Source of the DNA: an uncultured Ruminococcus sp. | Lineage (GTDB): Bacteria > Bacillota > Clostridia > Oscillospirales > Ruminococcaceae | DNA length: 41,768 nt | NCBI GenBank assembly: GCA_902788785.1 | Contig: CADALT010000018.1 | Coordinates: 1 to 41,768 of the forward strand | Direction: 5' to 3' | Shown here: positions 26,638 to 35,080 of the stretch, one piece after another | Layout of the letters: every line of letters begins with the position of its first letter | How positions within the stretch are numbered: the stretch's first letter is position 1 | The notes under the pieces: model-generated | Seen by the model: only the letters and a program-made list of their open reading frames with translations | Told to the model about the DNA's origin: nothing | Databases searched by the model: none | Made by a program: the position numbers and the translations under genes

Positions 26638-29412
26638 CTATTCGATATTTTTGAGTGCCAGTACCTTCGGTATCTTGCGGATACGGAAAAAGTCTATGAC
26701 CGTTATGAGCAGATATGCTATGAATACCAGCAGGAACTCTTTTACAAAGCCTGATACGGGCATCGTGAATTCAAACCAGCCGCCCATACCGAGCATCATG
26801 GACTTCCAGAATACCTTCATCAGTATAAATCCGAGGTATATGGCTATAAACTCGGTGAAGAACACAAATATAGCCGTGGGGACAAGGTATAGCGAGGCTA
26901 TCTCGGTATCGTTATAGCCGAGCACCTTTGTCATGGAGATGGCACGCTCGTTTTTCTCGATGATGATTTTGGTCAGCAGATAGAGTATCAGTGCTGCAAC
27001 TATCACACACACATACTGGAAATATACCATGTATGCACCCATTGAGTGGTCGAGCTGACGGGCTACTTTCAAGATGTCGTCTTCGGTTATCTCGGCTGCG
27101 ATATATTCATCATCTATATCGGTTATAGGTTCGTTGCTGATATAGCCGCTGAAATCATCTTTGTCATTATCGAACACCTCATTGAACCTGTCATTCGTCA
27201 TGAATACAGCAAGACCTGCCGAATAATCGTAGATGTCGTATACCTTCCAGGTATAGTCCTTATGCTCGTATTTTTCTGAAAGAACTATCGTATCGCCCGC
27301 CTTGACATTATACTTATCGGCATAAGCCTGTGAGATATAGACCTCATCTTCGGCAGCTTTCTCGGTGAAGTCGGCATCAAGCCTTATGTACAGGCTGTCA
27401 TCTTCAACACCGTAGACGGATATTTCTTCGTTATAGGTTTCATCCTTTCTTTCCAGTGAAGCTACCGAGATACGCTCGGCATTTTTGGCAGATGTGGTTA
27501 TGGTGTTGCCGTCATCGTCCTCGGTGCGGCTGAGTATGAGCTGTTCTTTGGCGAACATCGACTCGCTCATGTGCGCCTGATGATAGTCCAGCGTTTCACG
27601 CATTCCCACAGCCATCGACAACAGCAGCATAACAAAGGTTATGCCTACGAAAAGCATCAGGTAATTCGGTATATTCTGGAGGAACACACGTATGCGGAAC
27701 CTCGGGAAAAATCTCCAGCGGGGCAGTCTGACAGCCTTCTTGCGTTTGCTCCCTTTCAGGTCGTGACGCAGGAAACGCAGCGGTGACAGGCGCAGGGTCC
27801 TTGTGATAACGACCAGGTTGATGATGAGCATGAGGATTATCGGTATTATTGTGGTGCGCACAAATGCGTAAGGTGTCCACAGGGTTTTATAAGTGGGCAG
27901 GCTGTAGCTGTTATAGTACATACCTACCACGACATTCTTGAAGAACGTATAACCCAGTATATTGCCGACCAGCGCTGCGAAAACAGCGATCATGAGCGGT
28001 GCGCTCATATAGTACCTGAGCAGCTCGCCTTTGGTATAGCCCGAAGCACGCAGAGTTCCGATAACGGAGGATTCCTTTTCAAGCGTAGTGCTTATGGTAA
28101 CAGCGAATATAAACGCCAGCACAGCGGTGAGTATATAGAGCATTATGCCGCCCATAGACATATCTTTTCCAAGGTCATTATTGGCAAAGTTTATTGCCTG
28201 GTTGGCATAAGCGGGAACGTAGTCCTCCAGCTCGATATCTTCATTTTCGGATACAGCGACCTGAGTGATGAGCGCTTTCATAAAATCGTCTGACAGCGAC
28301 TTTTCTTCGTATTCGTCATCGGGACGGTCGTTGTATGTGAAAGCATAATTAGCTCGTGTATTGCCACGTATGCGCTCAAAGCCTTCGTCCGTGGTCATGG
28401 CAACGTTGAAGGTCATCGCATCGAACATGGTGTCGGTGTTGTTCTCGTAGAGGGTCGAATAATCAACAAAAGCCGCAAGTCCGCAAACTTCAAATTCTTC
28501 TTCGGCAACTGTGATGGTATCACCGACTTTTATGCCCACATTATCTGCGTGCATACGGTCGATCATTATTTCGTTTTCATTCTCGGGAGCCTTTCCGTCG
28601 AGAATATCGAATAAGTCCACATCTTTACGCTCGGGATATACTCTGATACCGATGCCCGGGTCTTCATCGACGGCAAGACCTTCCTTGACATCTTTGTAGA
28701 ACAGCTCGTATACGGTTACGGGCACAGCGTCGATCTCTTCATCAAGACCGTATCTGTCGGAAAGCTCTGCGAACTTATCGTCTATCTCCTTGTCGATCTC
28801 CTCATGGGCTTTATCGAAAGCTTCATCGAGGGCATCGGCGTATTCGTCGGAGTCTTTAGCCTGCTTTAAGGCTTCATCGTAAGCCTCATCAAAGTTTTCC
28901 GAGATAGCTTTATCGAGTGCTTCTTCGAGAGCAGCGTCTTTCTGCTCACCAGTGAACTTCTGTCCCATTTCGGCAGCAGCCTCAAACTGCTTATCCACAG
29001 CAGCAGTAACCTGCTCGGTGATCGCTGCCCTGACCTGCTTGTCGATCTCTTCTGCCATTGCATCGTCCACGGCTTCGATAACTTCGTCCTCAGCCTCCTC
29101 ATATGCACGTTCACGGAAGATCTCGGCTACATCAGCCATCTCACCGCTTTCGATGGCGGCGATAGTTTCCTTGTCAGCCGGTTCGGAAAGCCTGAAATGT
29201 CCGTCTTCACGCTTGAAACGTTCAGCACAGCTTTCAAGCGAGGTCATCATGCTGTTATTGGAAACGAACATACCCGATATAAAGCCGATAGTTAAAACGA
29301 ACATGGTAAATATCAGAAAGTAACGTCTTCTGTCACGCCATATATCTTTCCATACTCGCTTTATCATCGGGTTTTTGGGGCGTTTTCCGTATGAAATAGA
29401 TTCCTTTGCCAT
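26638..29412 (-). CDS. FtsX/MacB-type ABC permease with long acidic helical insert
   Basis: This permease of about 924 residues has a first membrane helix near 34-56. A large extracellular region follows, then three helices (about 430-535), a second extracellular domain and C-terminal helices, the layout of duplicated FtsX-like permeases. The first extracellular part begins with about 140 residues rich in Asp, Glu, Ala and Lys, predicted as a continuous helix or coiled coil (for example EEALDKAISENFDEAYDEAL), before the usual MacB-type periplasmic-like fold. Such proteins more often act mechanically on envelope substrates than as channels. The ATG follows GGAGG; a TTG one codon earlier is not needed. 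It forms an operon with the ATPase upstream. Its cargo is unknown. Confidence 0.87.
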   Translation of the reverse strand: MAKESISYGKRPKNPMIKRVWKDIWRDRRRYFLIFTMFVLTIGFISGMFVSNNSMMTSLESCAERFKREDGHFRLSEPADKETIAAIESGEMADVAEIFRERAYEEAEDEVIEAVDDAMAEEIDKQVRAAITEQVTAAVDKQFEAAAEMGQKFTGEQKDAALEEALDKAISENFDEAYDEALKQAKDSDEYADALDEAFDKAHEEIDKEIDDKFAELSDRYGLDEEIDAVPVTVYELFYKDVKEGLAVDEDPGIGIRVYPERKDVDLFDILDGKAPENENEIMIDRMHADNVGIKVGDTITVAEEEFEVCGLAAFVDYSTLYENNTDTMFDAMTFNVAMTTDEGFERIRGNTRANYAFTYNDRPDDEYEEKSLSDDFMKALITQVAVSENEDIELEDYVPAYANQAINFANNDLGKDMSMGGIMLYILTAVLAFIFAVTISTTLEKESSVIGTLRASGYTKGELLRYYMSAPLMIAVFAALVGNILGYTFFKNVVVGMYYNSYSLPTYKTLWTPYAFVRTTIIPIILMLIINLVVITRTLRLSPLRFLRHDLKGSKRKKAVRLPRWRFFPRFRIRVFLQNIPNYLMLFVGITFVMLLLSMAVGMRETLDYHQAHMSESMFAKEQLILSRTEDDDGNTITTSAKNAERISVASLERKDETYNEEISVYGVEDDSLYIRLDADFTEKAAEDEVYISQAYADKYNVKAGDTIVLSEKYEHKDYTWKVYDIYDYSAGLAVFMTNDRFNEVFDNDKDDFSGYISNEPITDIDDEYIAAEITEDDILKVARQLDHSMGAYMVYFQYVCVIVAALILYLLTKIIIEKNERAISMTKVLGYNDTEIASLYLVPTAIFVFFTEFIAIYLGFILMKVFWKSMMLGMGGWFEFTMPVSGFVKEFLLVFIAYLLITVIDFFRIRKIPKVLALKNIE

Positions 29413-29424
29413 CAAAACGCCTCC

Positions 29425-30141
29425 TTACCATTCAAGGTCGGCAGCGGCGATCTTTTCGGTATTGACGATATCTCGTCTGATCTTACCGTCACGCAGTTTG
29501 ATAACATGGTCTGCCATTTCCTTGATAGCCTCATTATGCGTTACCATGATGATAGTGTTGCCGTATTTAACATTGACCTCTTCTATCAGCTTGAGTATCT
29601 CCTTTGAGGTGTTGTAGTCAAGTGCGCCTGTGGGCTCGTCGCAGAGCAGTATATCGGGATTTTTTACTATCGCACGGCCGATGGAAACTCGCTGCTGCTG
29701 ACCGCCCGAAAGCTGGTTGGGCAGCTTATGGCGGTGCTCGTAAAGCCCCAGTATTTTCAGCAGTTCATCAATATCCAGCGGAGCATCCGAAAGATATGCG
29801 CCTGTCTCGATATTCTCCTTTACGTTCAGGTTCGGTATGAGATTATACATCTGGAAAACGTAGCCAAGATGCTTTCTTCTGTACTTGGTAAGGCTCTTTT
29901 CGTTCATATCAGCCAGCTTGTCGCCGTCAATGTATATCTCGCCCGAATCGGCGCTGTCTATACCTCCGAGGATATTCAGAAGTGTTGATTTGCCCGAACC
30001 CGAGGGTCCCAGCATCACGCAGAATTCGCCTTTAGCGACTGTAAAATCCAGCCCCTTCAGAACGTCTTGCTTTGTATCGCCGCTGCCGAAGCTCTTTTTG
30101 AGTCCGCAAACTTCAAGAAATTTTCTTTCCTTTTCGCTCAT
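29425..30141 (-). CDS. ABC ATPase, LolD/MacB type
   Basis: This 238-residue ATPase has Walker A GPSGSGKSTLLN, signature LSGGQQQRVSIGRA, Walker B ILLCDEPTGALD and H-loop VTHN, the pattern of ATPases that pair with FtsX-like permeases. It precedes its permease by 12 bases. GGAGGAGAG lies 9 bases before its ATG. The promoter faces the ECF operon across a 380-base control region. A link to metallophore handling is suggested only by position and the shared operator motif. Confidence 0.92.
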   Translation of the reverse strand: MSEKERKFLEVCGLKKSFGSGDTKQDVLKGLDFTVAKGEFCVMLGPSGSGKSTLLNILGGIDSADSGEIYIDGDKLADMNEKSLTKYRRKHLGYVFQMYNLIPNLNVKENIETGAYLSDAPLDIDELLKILGLYEHRHKLPNQLSGGQQQRVSIGRAIVKNPDILLCDEPTGALDYNTSKEILKLIEEVNVKYGNTIIMVTHNEAIKEMADHVIKLRDGKIRRDIVNTEKIAAADLEW

Positions 30142-30177
30142 GATAGATTACTCTCCTCCATACATATAAAATATTAC

Positions 30178-30193
30178 GTTAGTTATAACAAAC
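30178..30193. promoter_or_regulatory. GTTA-N8-TAAC-like site, one mismatch (site 4)
   Basis: GTTAGTTATAACAAAC sits at the predicted transcription start of the LolD/FtsX operon. The last half-site reads AAAC instead of TAAC, so it is a weaker member of the set. Confidence 0.4.
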
Positions 30194-30196
30194 TTG

Positions 30197-30225
30197 ATTA
30201 TATCACTTTTGCGCTGACATTACAA
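30197..30225 (-). promoter_or_regulatory. promoter of the LolD/FtsX operon
   Basis: Minus-strand TTGTAA (30225-30220), a 17-base spacer, and TGA-TATAAT with the -10 at 30202-30197. It is about 55 bases before the ATPase start. Confidence 0.75.
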
Positions 30226-30265
30226 CAGCCCACTTGACAAAAAATAATTGACCTTTTCACAAGTA

Positions 30266-30361
30266 TTTAGGATAACCTAAACAATTCATTCTCGGGACTT
30301 GATCTAATACAAAGTCTTAAAATTAACGAAAATAAGTTATAATTAAAGCAAGTTATCCTAA
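30266..30361. promoter_or_regulatory. DtxR/MntR-like dyad and a second half-site
   Basis: TTTAGGATAACCTAAA (30266-30281) is a perfect 6-4-6 dyad resembling boxes of DtxR/MntR-superfamily metal regulators. The 10-mer TTAGGATAAC within it recurs in inverse orientation at 30352-30361. The pair lies between the divergent LolD/FtsX and ECF promoters. Which regulator reads it is inference; none of that family is in the window. Confidence 0.5.
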
Positions 30362-30424
30362 TTGGTTCCAACAAAATATACAAAAATTGGTTATGCTTGG
30401 AAAAATCTTGTTCTAATCAAACAA

Positions 30425-30453
30425 TTGACAAACAATGTTCAGTATGATATAAT
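30425..30453 (+). promoter_or_regulatory. promoter of the ECF transporter operon
   Basis: TTGACA (30425-30430), a 17-base spacer, and TATAAT (30448-30453) preceded by TGA form an essentially perfect extended -10 sigma-A promoter, about 60 bases before the S-component start. Confidence 0.88.
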
Positions 30454-30460
30454 TCATACG

Positions 30461-30495
30461 GTTATGTATAACTAACTAAGTTATATTAAGCTAAC
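30461..30495. promoter_or_regulatory. tandem GTTA-N8-TAAC operators (sites 5 and 6)
   Basis: GTTATGTATAACTAAC (30461-30476) and GTTATATTAAGCTAAC (30480-30495) lie 19 bases apart, immediately downstream of the ECF promoter. Bound repressors here would block initiation or clearance. Site 5 also contains the perfect dyad GTTAT-2-ATAAC. Confidence 0.65.
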
Positions 30496-30522
30496 AAAAT
30501 TCATTTAGTAGGAGTAGATAGT

Positions 30523-31113
30523 ATGAATGAAAACAAACTCAAGGCAAAAGATTTTATAACCATAGGTATATTTACTGCGCTGGTATTCATTGTGGAGTAT
30601 GCTTGTGGTATGTTGGGCTTTATCCACCCTTATTTTATTGCTTCTTATGTAATTCTGATACCGATAGTCGGTTCGATCCCCATGATGCTGTTTTACACAA
30701 AGGTTGAAAAATTCGGAATGATAACCATAATGTCGGTGCTGATAGCAATAATCATGTTCGTTACAGGCATGGGCTGGCTCGGTGCACCCCTTATCATAAT
30801 ATCCGGACTGATAGCAGATCTGATCGCTAAAAAGGGCGGCTACAAGAGTTTCAAAATGACAGCCCTCAGTCATGGCGTATTCTGCCTGTGGATATGTGCA
30901 AACTATTTCCCGGTTATCGTAACAGCTGATAATTATCGCAAGAACCTGATCGACGGTGGTTTCTCAGCAGATTATTGTGATGCACTTTTCAGTGTCATCA
31001 ACGCAAAAACTATAGCTATCCTCCTGATCCTTTGCATTGTATTCGGTGTTGTAGGCGCATTTGTCGGCAAGGCTGTTGTAAGAAAGCACTTTGAAAAAGC
31101 AGGTATCGTATGA
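30523..31113 (+). CDS. ECF transporter S component, MptD/Trep_Strep-like
   Basis: This 196-residue integral membrane protein has about six hydrophobic segments. Its N-terminus (KLKAKDFITIGIFTALVF) is typical of the MptD / Trep_Strep family of ECF substrate-binding components. The S component determines what the transporter imports; for this family the substrate is not established to my knowledge. AGGAG lies 8 bases before the ATG, and the stop overlaps the T-component start (ATGA). The island setting and shared operators suggest import related to the metallophore or its metal, but this is inference. Confidence 0.87.
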   Translation: MNENKLKAKDFITIGIFTALVFIVEYACGMLGFIHPYFIASYVILIPIVGSIPMMLFYTKVEKFGMITIMSVLIAIIMFVTGMGWLGAPLIIISGLIADLIAKKGGYKSFKMTALSHGVFCLWICANYFPVIVTADNYRKNLIDGGFSADYCDALFSVINAKTIAILLILCIVFGVVGAFVGKAVVRKHFEKAGIV

Positions 31114-31814
31114 GAAAGCTCGAGCTTGACCCACGTACAAAGCTGTTCATGATATTTGCCATGTCAATGATAGTTATGGTGCCCGCATTTAGCACTCTGC
31201 AAATGGCGATACGTATAATAGTTACCGTAATACCCATACTGCTGATGATGCTGGAGGGCAAATATGCAGCGGCGATACGCTTTGCGGTATTGTATGCTGC
31301 TGCGCTCATATTACAGCATTATTATCTGTCTGTGGAGTCAAGGGGCGTATTTTCGGCACTGATAACAGGCTATTGCAGTATCGTCGTACAGTTCATGCCT
31401 GCGATGATAACCGCATGGTACGCTATCAGGACCACAAAGATAGGTGACTTTATGTCGGCTATGCAGAAGATGCATATACCTGACGGAGTGTCCATTTCGC
31501 TGGCGGTGGTCATGAGATTTTTCCCTACCATCAAGGAGGAATACGAGAATATAAACGATGCCATGCGCATGAGGGGCATCGCTATGGGCGGCGGCAAGGT
31601 GACAAAGATGATCGAATACCGCCTTATCCCCGTGATGTTCTCGTGTGTGAATATAGGCGACGAATTATCGGCGGCGGCTGTTACCAGGGGGCTTGGTGCA
31701 CCCATAAAGCGTACCAGCGCCAGAGAGCTTAAACTCAGGGCTGTGGACTATGCCACTATGGCAGTTTTTGCCGTATCAACAGTCTTATTCATGGCTGCAA
31801 AAAATATCGGGTGA
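31110..31814 (+). CDS. ECF transporter T component (EcfT/CbiQ-like)
   Basis: This 234-residue membrane protein begins with the usual KLELDPRTKLFMIF motif and has several transmembrane segments. It carries two Arg-Gly coupling motifs typical of EcfT (AMRMRGIAMG and AAVTRGLGAP), which contact the ATPases. It links the S component to the A-A' ATPase encoded next. It is coupled by ATGA to the S gene and lies 7 bases from the ATPase gene. Confidence 0.92.
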   Translation: MRKLELDPRTKLFMIFAMSMIVMVPAFSTLQMAIRIIVTVIPILLMMLEGKYAAAIRFAVLYAAALILQHYYLSVESRGVFSALITGYCSIVVQFMPAMITAWYAIRTTKIGDFMSAMQKMHIPDGVSISLAVVMRFFPTIKEEYENINDAMRMRGIAMGGGKVTKMIEYRLIPVMFSCVNIGDELSAAAVTRGLGAPIKRTSARELKLRAVDYATMAVFAVSTVLFMAAKNIG

Positions 31815-31821
31815 TATACAT

Positions 31822-33324
31822 ATGATAAATATAAATAACGTGAACTTTCACTACAAAGGCTCAAAAGAGGCAGGACTGCACGACTTTTCGCTTGATATAA
31901 AGCCGGGGGAGGCTGTACTGCTGTGCGGTGCATCGGGCTGTGGAAAGACCACTATACTGCGCCTTATAAACGGGCTTATCCCTCATTATTACAAGGGTGA
32001 GCTTGAGGGAAGTATAAATGTAAACGGCAAAGATGTGCCTAATAGCGAGCTGTATGACCTTGCGAGCGTTGTGGGTACGGTCTTCCAGAATCCCAGGAGC
32101 CAGTTTTTCTCGGTGGATACGGACGGCGAGATCACTTTCGGCAATGAGAACTTAGGCATCGAGCCGAAAGAGATAATCAGAAGAAAAGATGAAGTCGTAA
32201 ACGAGCTTGAACTGGGACCATTGCTCGGCAAAAGCCTGTTTGAGCTTTCGGGCGGCGAAAAGCAGAAGATAGCCTGCGCAGGTGTTTCGGCACTGATGCC
32301 CGAGATAATGCTGCTCGATGAACCTTCCTCAAACCTGGACTGGAAAGCCATAGATGAGCTGAAGGAAGTTATAAAATACTGGAAATCAAAAGGCAAGACG
32401 ATAGTCATATCGGAACACCGCTTGTGGTATGTGAAGGATATCGTTGACAGAGTGATATTCATGAAAGAGGGCAGGATAGAGCATGAATGGAACAGCGAGG
32501 AGTTCGACAGCCTGACCACGCAGGATCTTTCAGAGCTGGGGCTCAGACCTACCTCTGTGGAAGAAAAGTATATCAAGGAATTTGGTCAGGGCATATTCTC
32601 GGAAGATGAAGACTCGGATAATAGTATAAAACGATACGAAAACGGCGTTACACTGAAAGATATGTACTTTACCTATGATATGCCGAAATACTTTTTCCGT
32701 AAGAAAAAGCTCAATGCCGCTGATTCGGCACAGTACACCCTCGCCATACCCGAACTTGAACTGCCCCGTGGAAAAGTCATCGGGCTTATCGGAAAAAACG
32801 GTGCAGGCAAAACGACTTTCCTGAGATGCATCTGCGGTCTTGAAAAGGACTGCACGCTGAAAATAACCTCTGACGGTGAAACCGTCACGGGCAAAAAGAT
32901 AGTGAAAAAATGCTACATGGTCATGCAGGACGTTAACCACCAGCTTTTCACTGACAGCGTAAGGGCAGAGGTAATGCTCTCGATGGACGAGGAAGATAAG
33001 GCGAAAGCTGACAAGATAATCAGTGATCTCGGACTTTACGGATATGAGGACACTCACCCCATGGCTTTGTCGGGCGGACAGAAGCAGCGTGTTGCGATCG
33101 CATCTGCACTTGCGGCAAACAGCGAGATACTGCTTTTTGATGAACCGACATCAGGGCTTGACAGAGCGCATATGATGGCTGTGGCAGAAATGCTCACGGG
33201 GCTTGCGAAGGATAACAGGGTCATCATCGTATCGACCCACGACCCCGAGCTTATCTCGCTTTGCTGTGACTATACTCTCTGTATTGAAAAAGGCAGGCTC
33301 AAATATTTGAGAGAATGTCAGTAA
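31822..33324 (+). CDS. ECF transporter A-A' fused ATPase
   Basis: This 500-residue protein has two ABC ATPase domains in one chain. Domain 1 has CGASGCGKTT, LSGGEKQK and LLDEPSSNLD. Domain 2 has GKNGAGKTT, LSGGQKQR and LFDEPTSGLD. The fusion replaces separate EcfA and EcfA' subunits. I use the ATG after GGGTGATAT; an upstream in-frame ATG lies inside the T gene. A strong terminator follows, so S, T and A form a closed operon with a dedicated ECF module and not a shared group II module. Confidence 0.93.
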   Translation: MININNVNFHYKGSKEAGLHDFSLDIKPGEAVLLCGASGCGKTTILRLINGLIPHYYKGELEGSINVNGKDVPNSELYDLASVVGTVFQNPRSQFFSVDTDGEITFGNENLGIEPKEIIRRKDEVVNELELGPLLGKSLFELSGGEKQKIACAGVSALMPEIMLLDEPSSNLDWKAIDELKEVIKYWKSKGKTIVISEHRLWYVKDIVDRVIFMKEGRIEHEWNSEEFDSLTTQDLSELGLRPTSVEEKYIKEFGQGIFSEDEDSDNSIKRYENGVTLKDMYFTYDMPKYFFRKKKLNAADSAQYTLAIPELELPRGKVIGLIGKNGAGKTTFLRCICGLEKDCTLKITSDGETVTGKKIVKKCYMVMQDVNHQLFTDSVRAEVMLSMDEEDKAKADKIISDLGLYGYEDTHPMALSGGQKQRVAIASALAANSEILLFDEPTSGLDRAHMMAVAEMLTGLAKDNRVIIVSTHDPELISLCCDYTLCIEKGRLKYLRECQ

Positions 33325-33334
33325 GATCATACTG

Positions 33335-33371
33335 AGCATCGTACCAAGATACAATTGGTACGGTGCTTTTT
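33335..33371 (+). terminator. intrinsic terminator of the ECF operon
   Basis: The stem pairs AGCA.CGTACCAA with TTGGTACGGTGCT around a short loop (33335-33366) and is followed by TTTTT. It lies 10 bases after the ATPase stop. Confidence 0.88.
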
Positions 33372-33388
33372 GTTATGCGGTGCTGTGC

Positions 33389-33441
33389 TTGACATTGAAA
33401 TGAGGTTCTGATATAATGTTAGTGGGTTAGTCTGAACTTAC
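33389..33441 (+). promoter_or_regulatory. promoter plus GTTA-N8-TAAC-like operator (site 7)
   Basis: TTGACA (33389-33394), a 17-base spacer and TATAAT (33412-33417) with TGA before it form a perfect extended -10 promoter. GTTAGTCTGAACTTAC (33426-33441) follows at the start site. It matches the biosynthetic site GTTAGTCTGGGATAAC at 12 of 16 positions, and a second GTTAGT lies at 33418. This ties the next operon to the same regulon. Confidence 0.8.
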
Positions 33442-33473
33442 CGGCTTTTGTCAGATAGAAAGAGGATTTAACT

Positions 33474-34151
33474 ATGGCGGATAAATATATCAGGAATATG
33501 CGTTTGGCGTTTTTGGGTCTTGTGGGCGCAGTGTTTTTTATGGCGGGGGACTGCCTTATATTTTGCAAGGCAGGGCTGACAGATCAGACAGTGGAACCGC
33601 TTTGGGCGCAAATGGCAGAGCAGAGGTTCATTATCTCGACGGTGCTGGGATTTATCGGCATGGTGCTCATGCTGCCTGCCTGGATAAGCTTCCGCCGCAT
33701 GATAGCCGATACCTGCAAGAGGGCAGTATGTGTGATGACCGATTTGAGTTTTATCGGTGTGGTATCGACGGGATATTTGCATTTTGCCTATGGGTCATTA
33801 CTGCCGCTTACCTATAAAGCGGTGCTTGGCGGCGGCGGAGATGTTAAGCTTGCAGGCGAGGTCTGCGAGCATATTTGGGCGGTGATGACCCCGGTAAATA
33901 TAGTGCTTACCATGTGCTTGTGCATGATATTTGCTGTGCATTTTTATGTGACGGTGTCGGGGCGTTCGGGGCTGAAAAGGTTCAGCTGTCTGCTGGGGAT
34001 ATTGGGTGCGTTCGCTGTAGGTCTGCTGTGGAGGGGCATTTTCGGAAACTCTGCCATAGGCGGTGCATACGGCGCATTTGAGAGCTTAGGTGAAGGACTT
34101 ACCTACCTCACGGCAAGTCTTTACTGGAGAAAAAGATGGAGGACTGCATGA
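33474..34151 (+). CDS. hypothetical multi-pass membrane protein
   Basis: This 225-residue protein has about six hydrophobic segments (for example LAFLGLVGAVFFMAGDCLIF near the start) and ends with a basic tail. I do not recognise the family with certainty; similar small membrane proteins in Firmicutes carry only a DUF label. It starts an operon with the alpha/beta hydrolase and another membrane protein. Its stop overlaps the hydrolase start (ATGA). Its promoter carries the island-wide operator motif, which suggests a role in the same system. Confidence 0.75.
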   Translation: MADKYIRNMRLAFLGLVGAVFFMAGDCLIFCKAGLTDQTVEPLWAQMAEQRFIISTVLGFIGMVLMLPAWISFRRMIADTCKRAVCVMTDLSFIGVVSTGYLHFAYGSLLPLTYKAVLGGGGDVKLAGEVCEHIWAVMTPVNIVLTMCLCMIFAVHFYVTVSGRSGLKRFSCLLGILGAFAVGLLWRGIFGNSAIGGAYGAFESLGEGLTYLTASLYWRKRWRTA

Positions 34152-35065
34152 TACACGAAAACTTTACAATGAAAGAACACGGCTTTGTGGGACATCTGGC
34201 ATCTCCCGACGGCGGAAGCGACAAGGCTGTTATAGTAATTATGGGCGGCGAACAAAGTATACTGCCCGGGATAAAATTTGCCGAACGTTTTGCCGATCAT
34301 GGTATAACGGGGCTTGCGGTGTCGCTTTTCGGGGCGCAGGGTCTGCCTGAGTCGCCCGACAGGATACCGCTGGATATGTTCGTCCCTGCGGTCAGGTATC
34401 TCAGGGAGAATAAGGACATAGAGCATATCAGCGTTTACGGGCAGTCGATGGGTTCCATATTCGCAATGCTTTGTGCCAGGTATATAGGCGGTTTTGAAAA
34501 GCTTATAATGGTATCTCCCACACACGTGCCATTTGAGGGTACTGATGCCGATAAAAAGCATATGACGGGGCACAGTGTCGTTACCCTGCACGGGGAAGAA
34601 CTGCCTTTTGTTACGGCTGATTTTTCGGGCATAGGTGCAGTCAGCTATTACCGCCACCATGCAGTGCCTTATAAGGTGACAGGTATGTGGGCGGCGTACT
34701 ACAAAGCCTATTGCGATAAAGAGGCGGTAAAAAAGGCTGAGCTGGAGATAGAAAAGTGTGATGCGGACATACTGCTGATAGCAGGGGCTATGGACGAATG
34801 CTGGTATGCGGAGTATTCGGTGAAGAAGCTGGTTCAAAGGCTTAAAGCGAAGAACTTCGGCAGACAGGTCAAGACCATCATATATCCTCACGGCAGCCAT
34901 CTTAACGGGCTGATGCCCAACCGCAGGCGTGAGAAAAAGCTTTACCGCATGATGCCCCTCATCGGGTTGATGTACAGGACTTTCGGAAGATACCGCAGAG
35001 AGAACATGGGATATATACAGCGCTCCGAGAGGGAGATAATCAGCTGGATAAAGGGCAATATGTGA
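34148..35065 (+). CDS. alpha/beta hydrolase, BAAT/acyl-CoA thioester hydrolase C-terminal-like
   Basis: This 305-residue protein is a serine hydrolase: GQSMG nucleophile elbow near residue 100, an Asp in AGAMDECW and a His in YPHGSHLNG, the layout of the BAAT C-terminal / dienelactone-hydrolase-like group. I start at the ATG in the ATGA overlap, since GGAGG lies just before it; an ATG four codons upstream is possible. No signal peptide is visible, so it is cytosolic. It may cleave an ester or thioester, perhaps of an imported metallophore, but the substrate is unknown. It is in the operon carrying the shared operator. Confidence 0.82.
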   Translation: MIHENFTMKEHGFVGHLASPDGGSDKAVIVIMGGEQSILPGIKFAERFADHGITGLAVSLFGAQGLPESPDRIPLDMFVPAVRYLRENKDIEHISVYGQSMGSIFAMLCARYIGGFEKLIMVSPTHVPFEGTDADKKHMTGHSVVTLHGEELPFVTADFSGIGAVSYYRHHAVPYKVTGMWAAYYKAYCDKEAVKKAELEIEKCDADILLIAGAMDECWYAEYSVKKLVQRLKAKNFGRQVKTIIYPHGSHLNGLMPNRRREKKLYRMMPLIGLMYRTFGRYRRENMGYIQRSEREIISWIKGNM

Positions 35066-35080
35066 TAAGGAGTGCAAATT

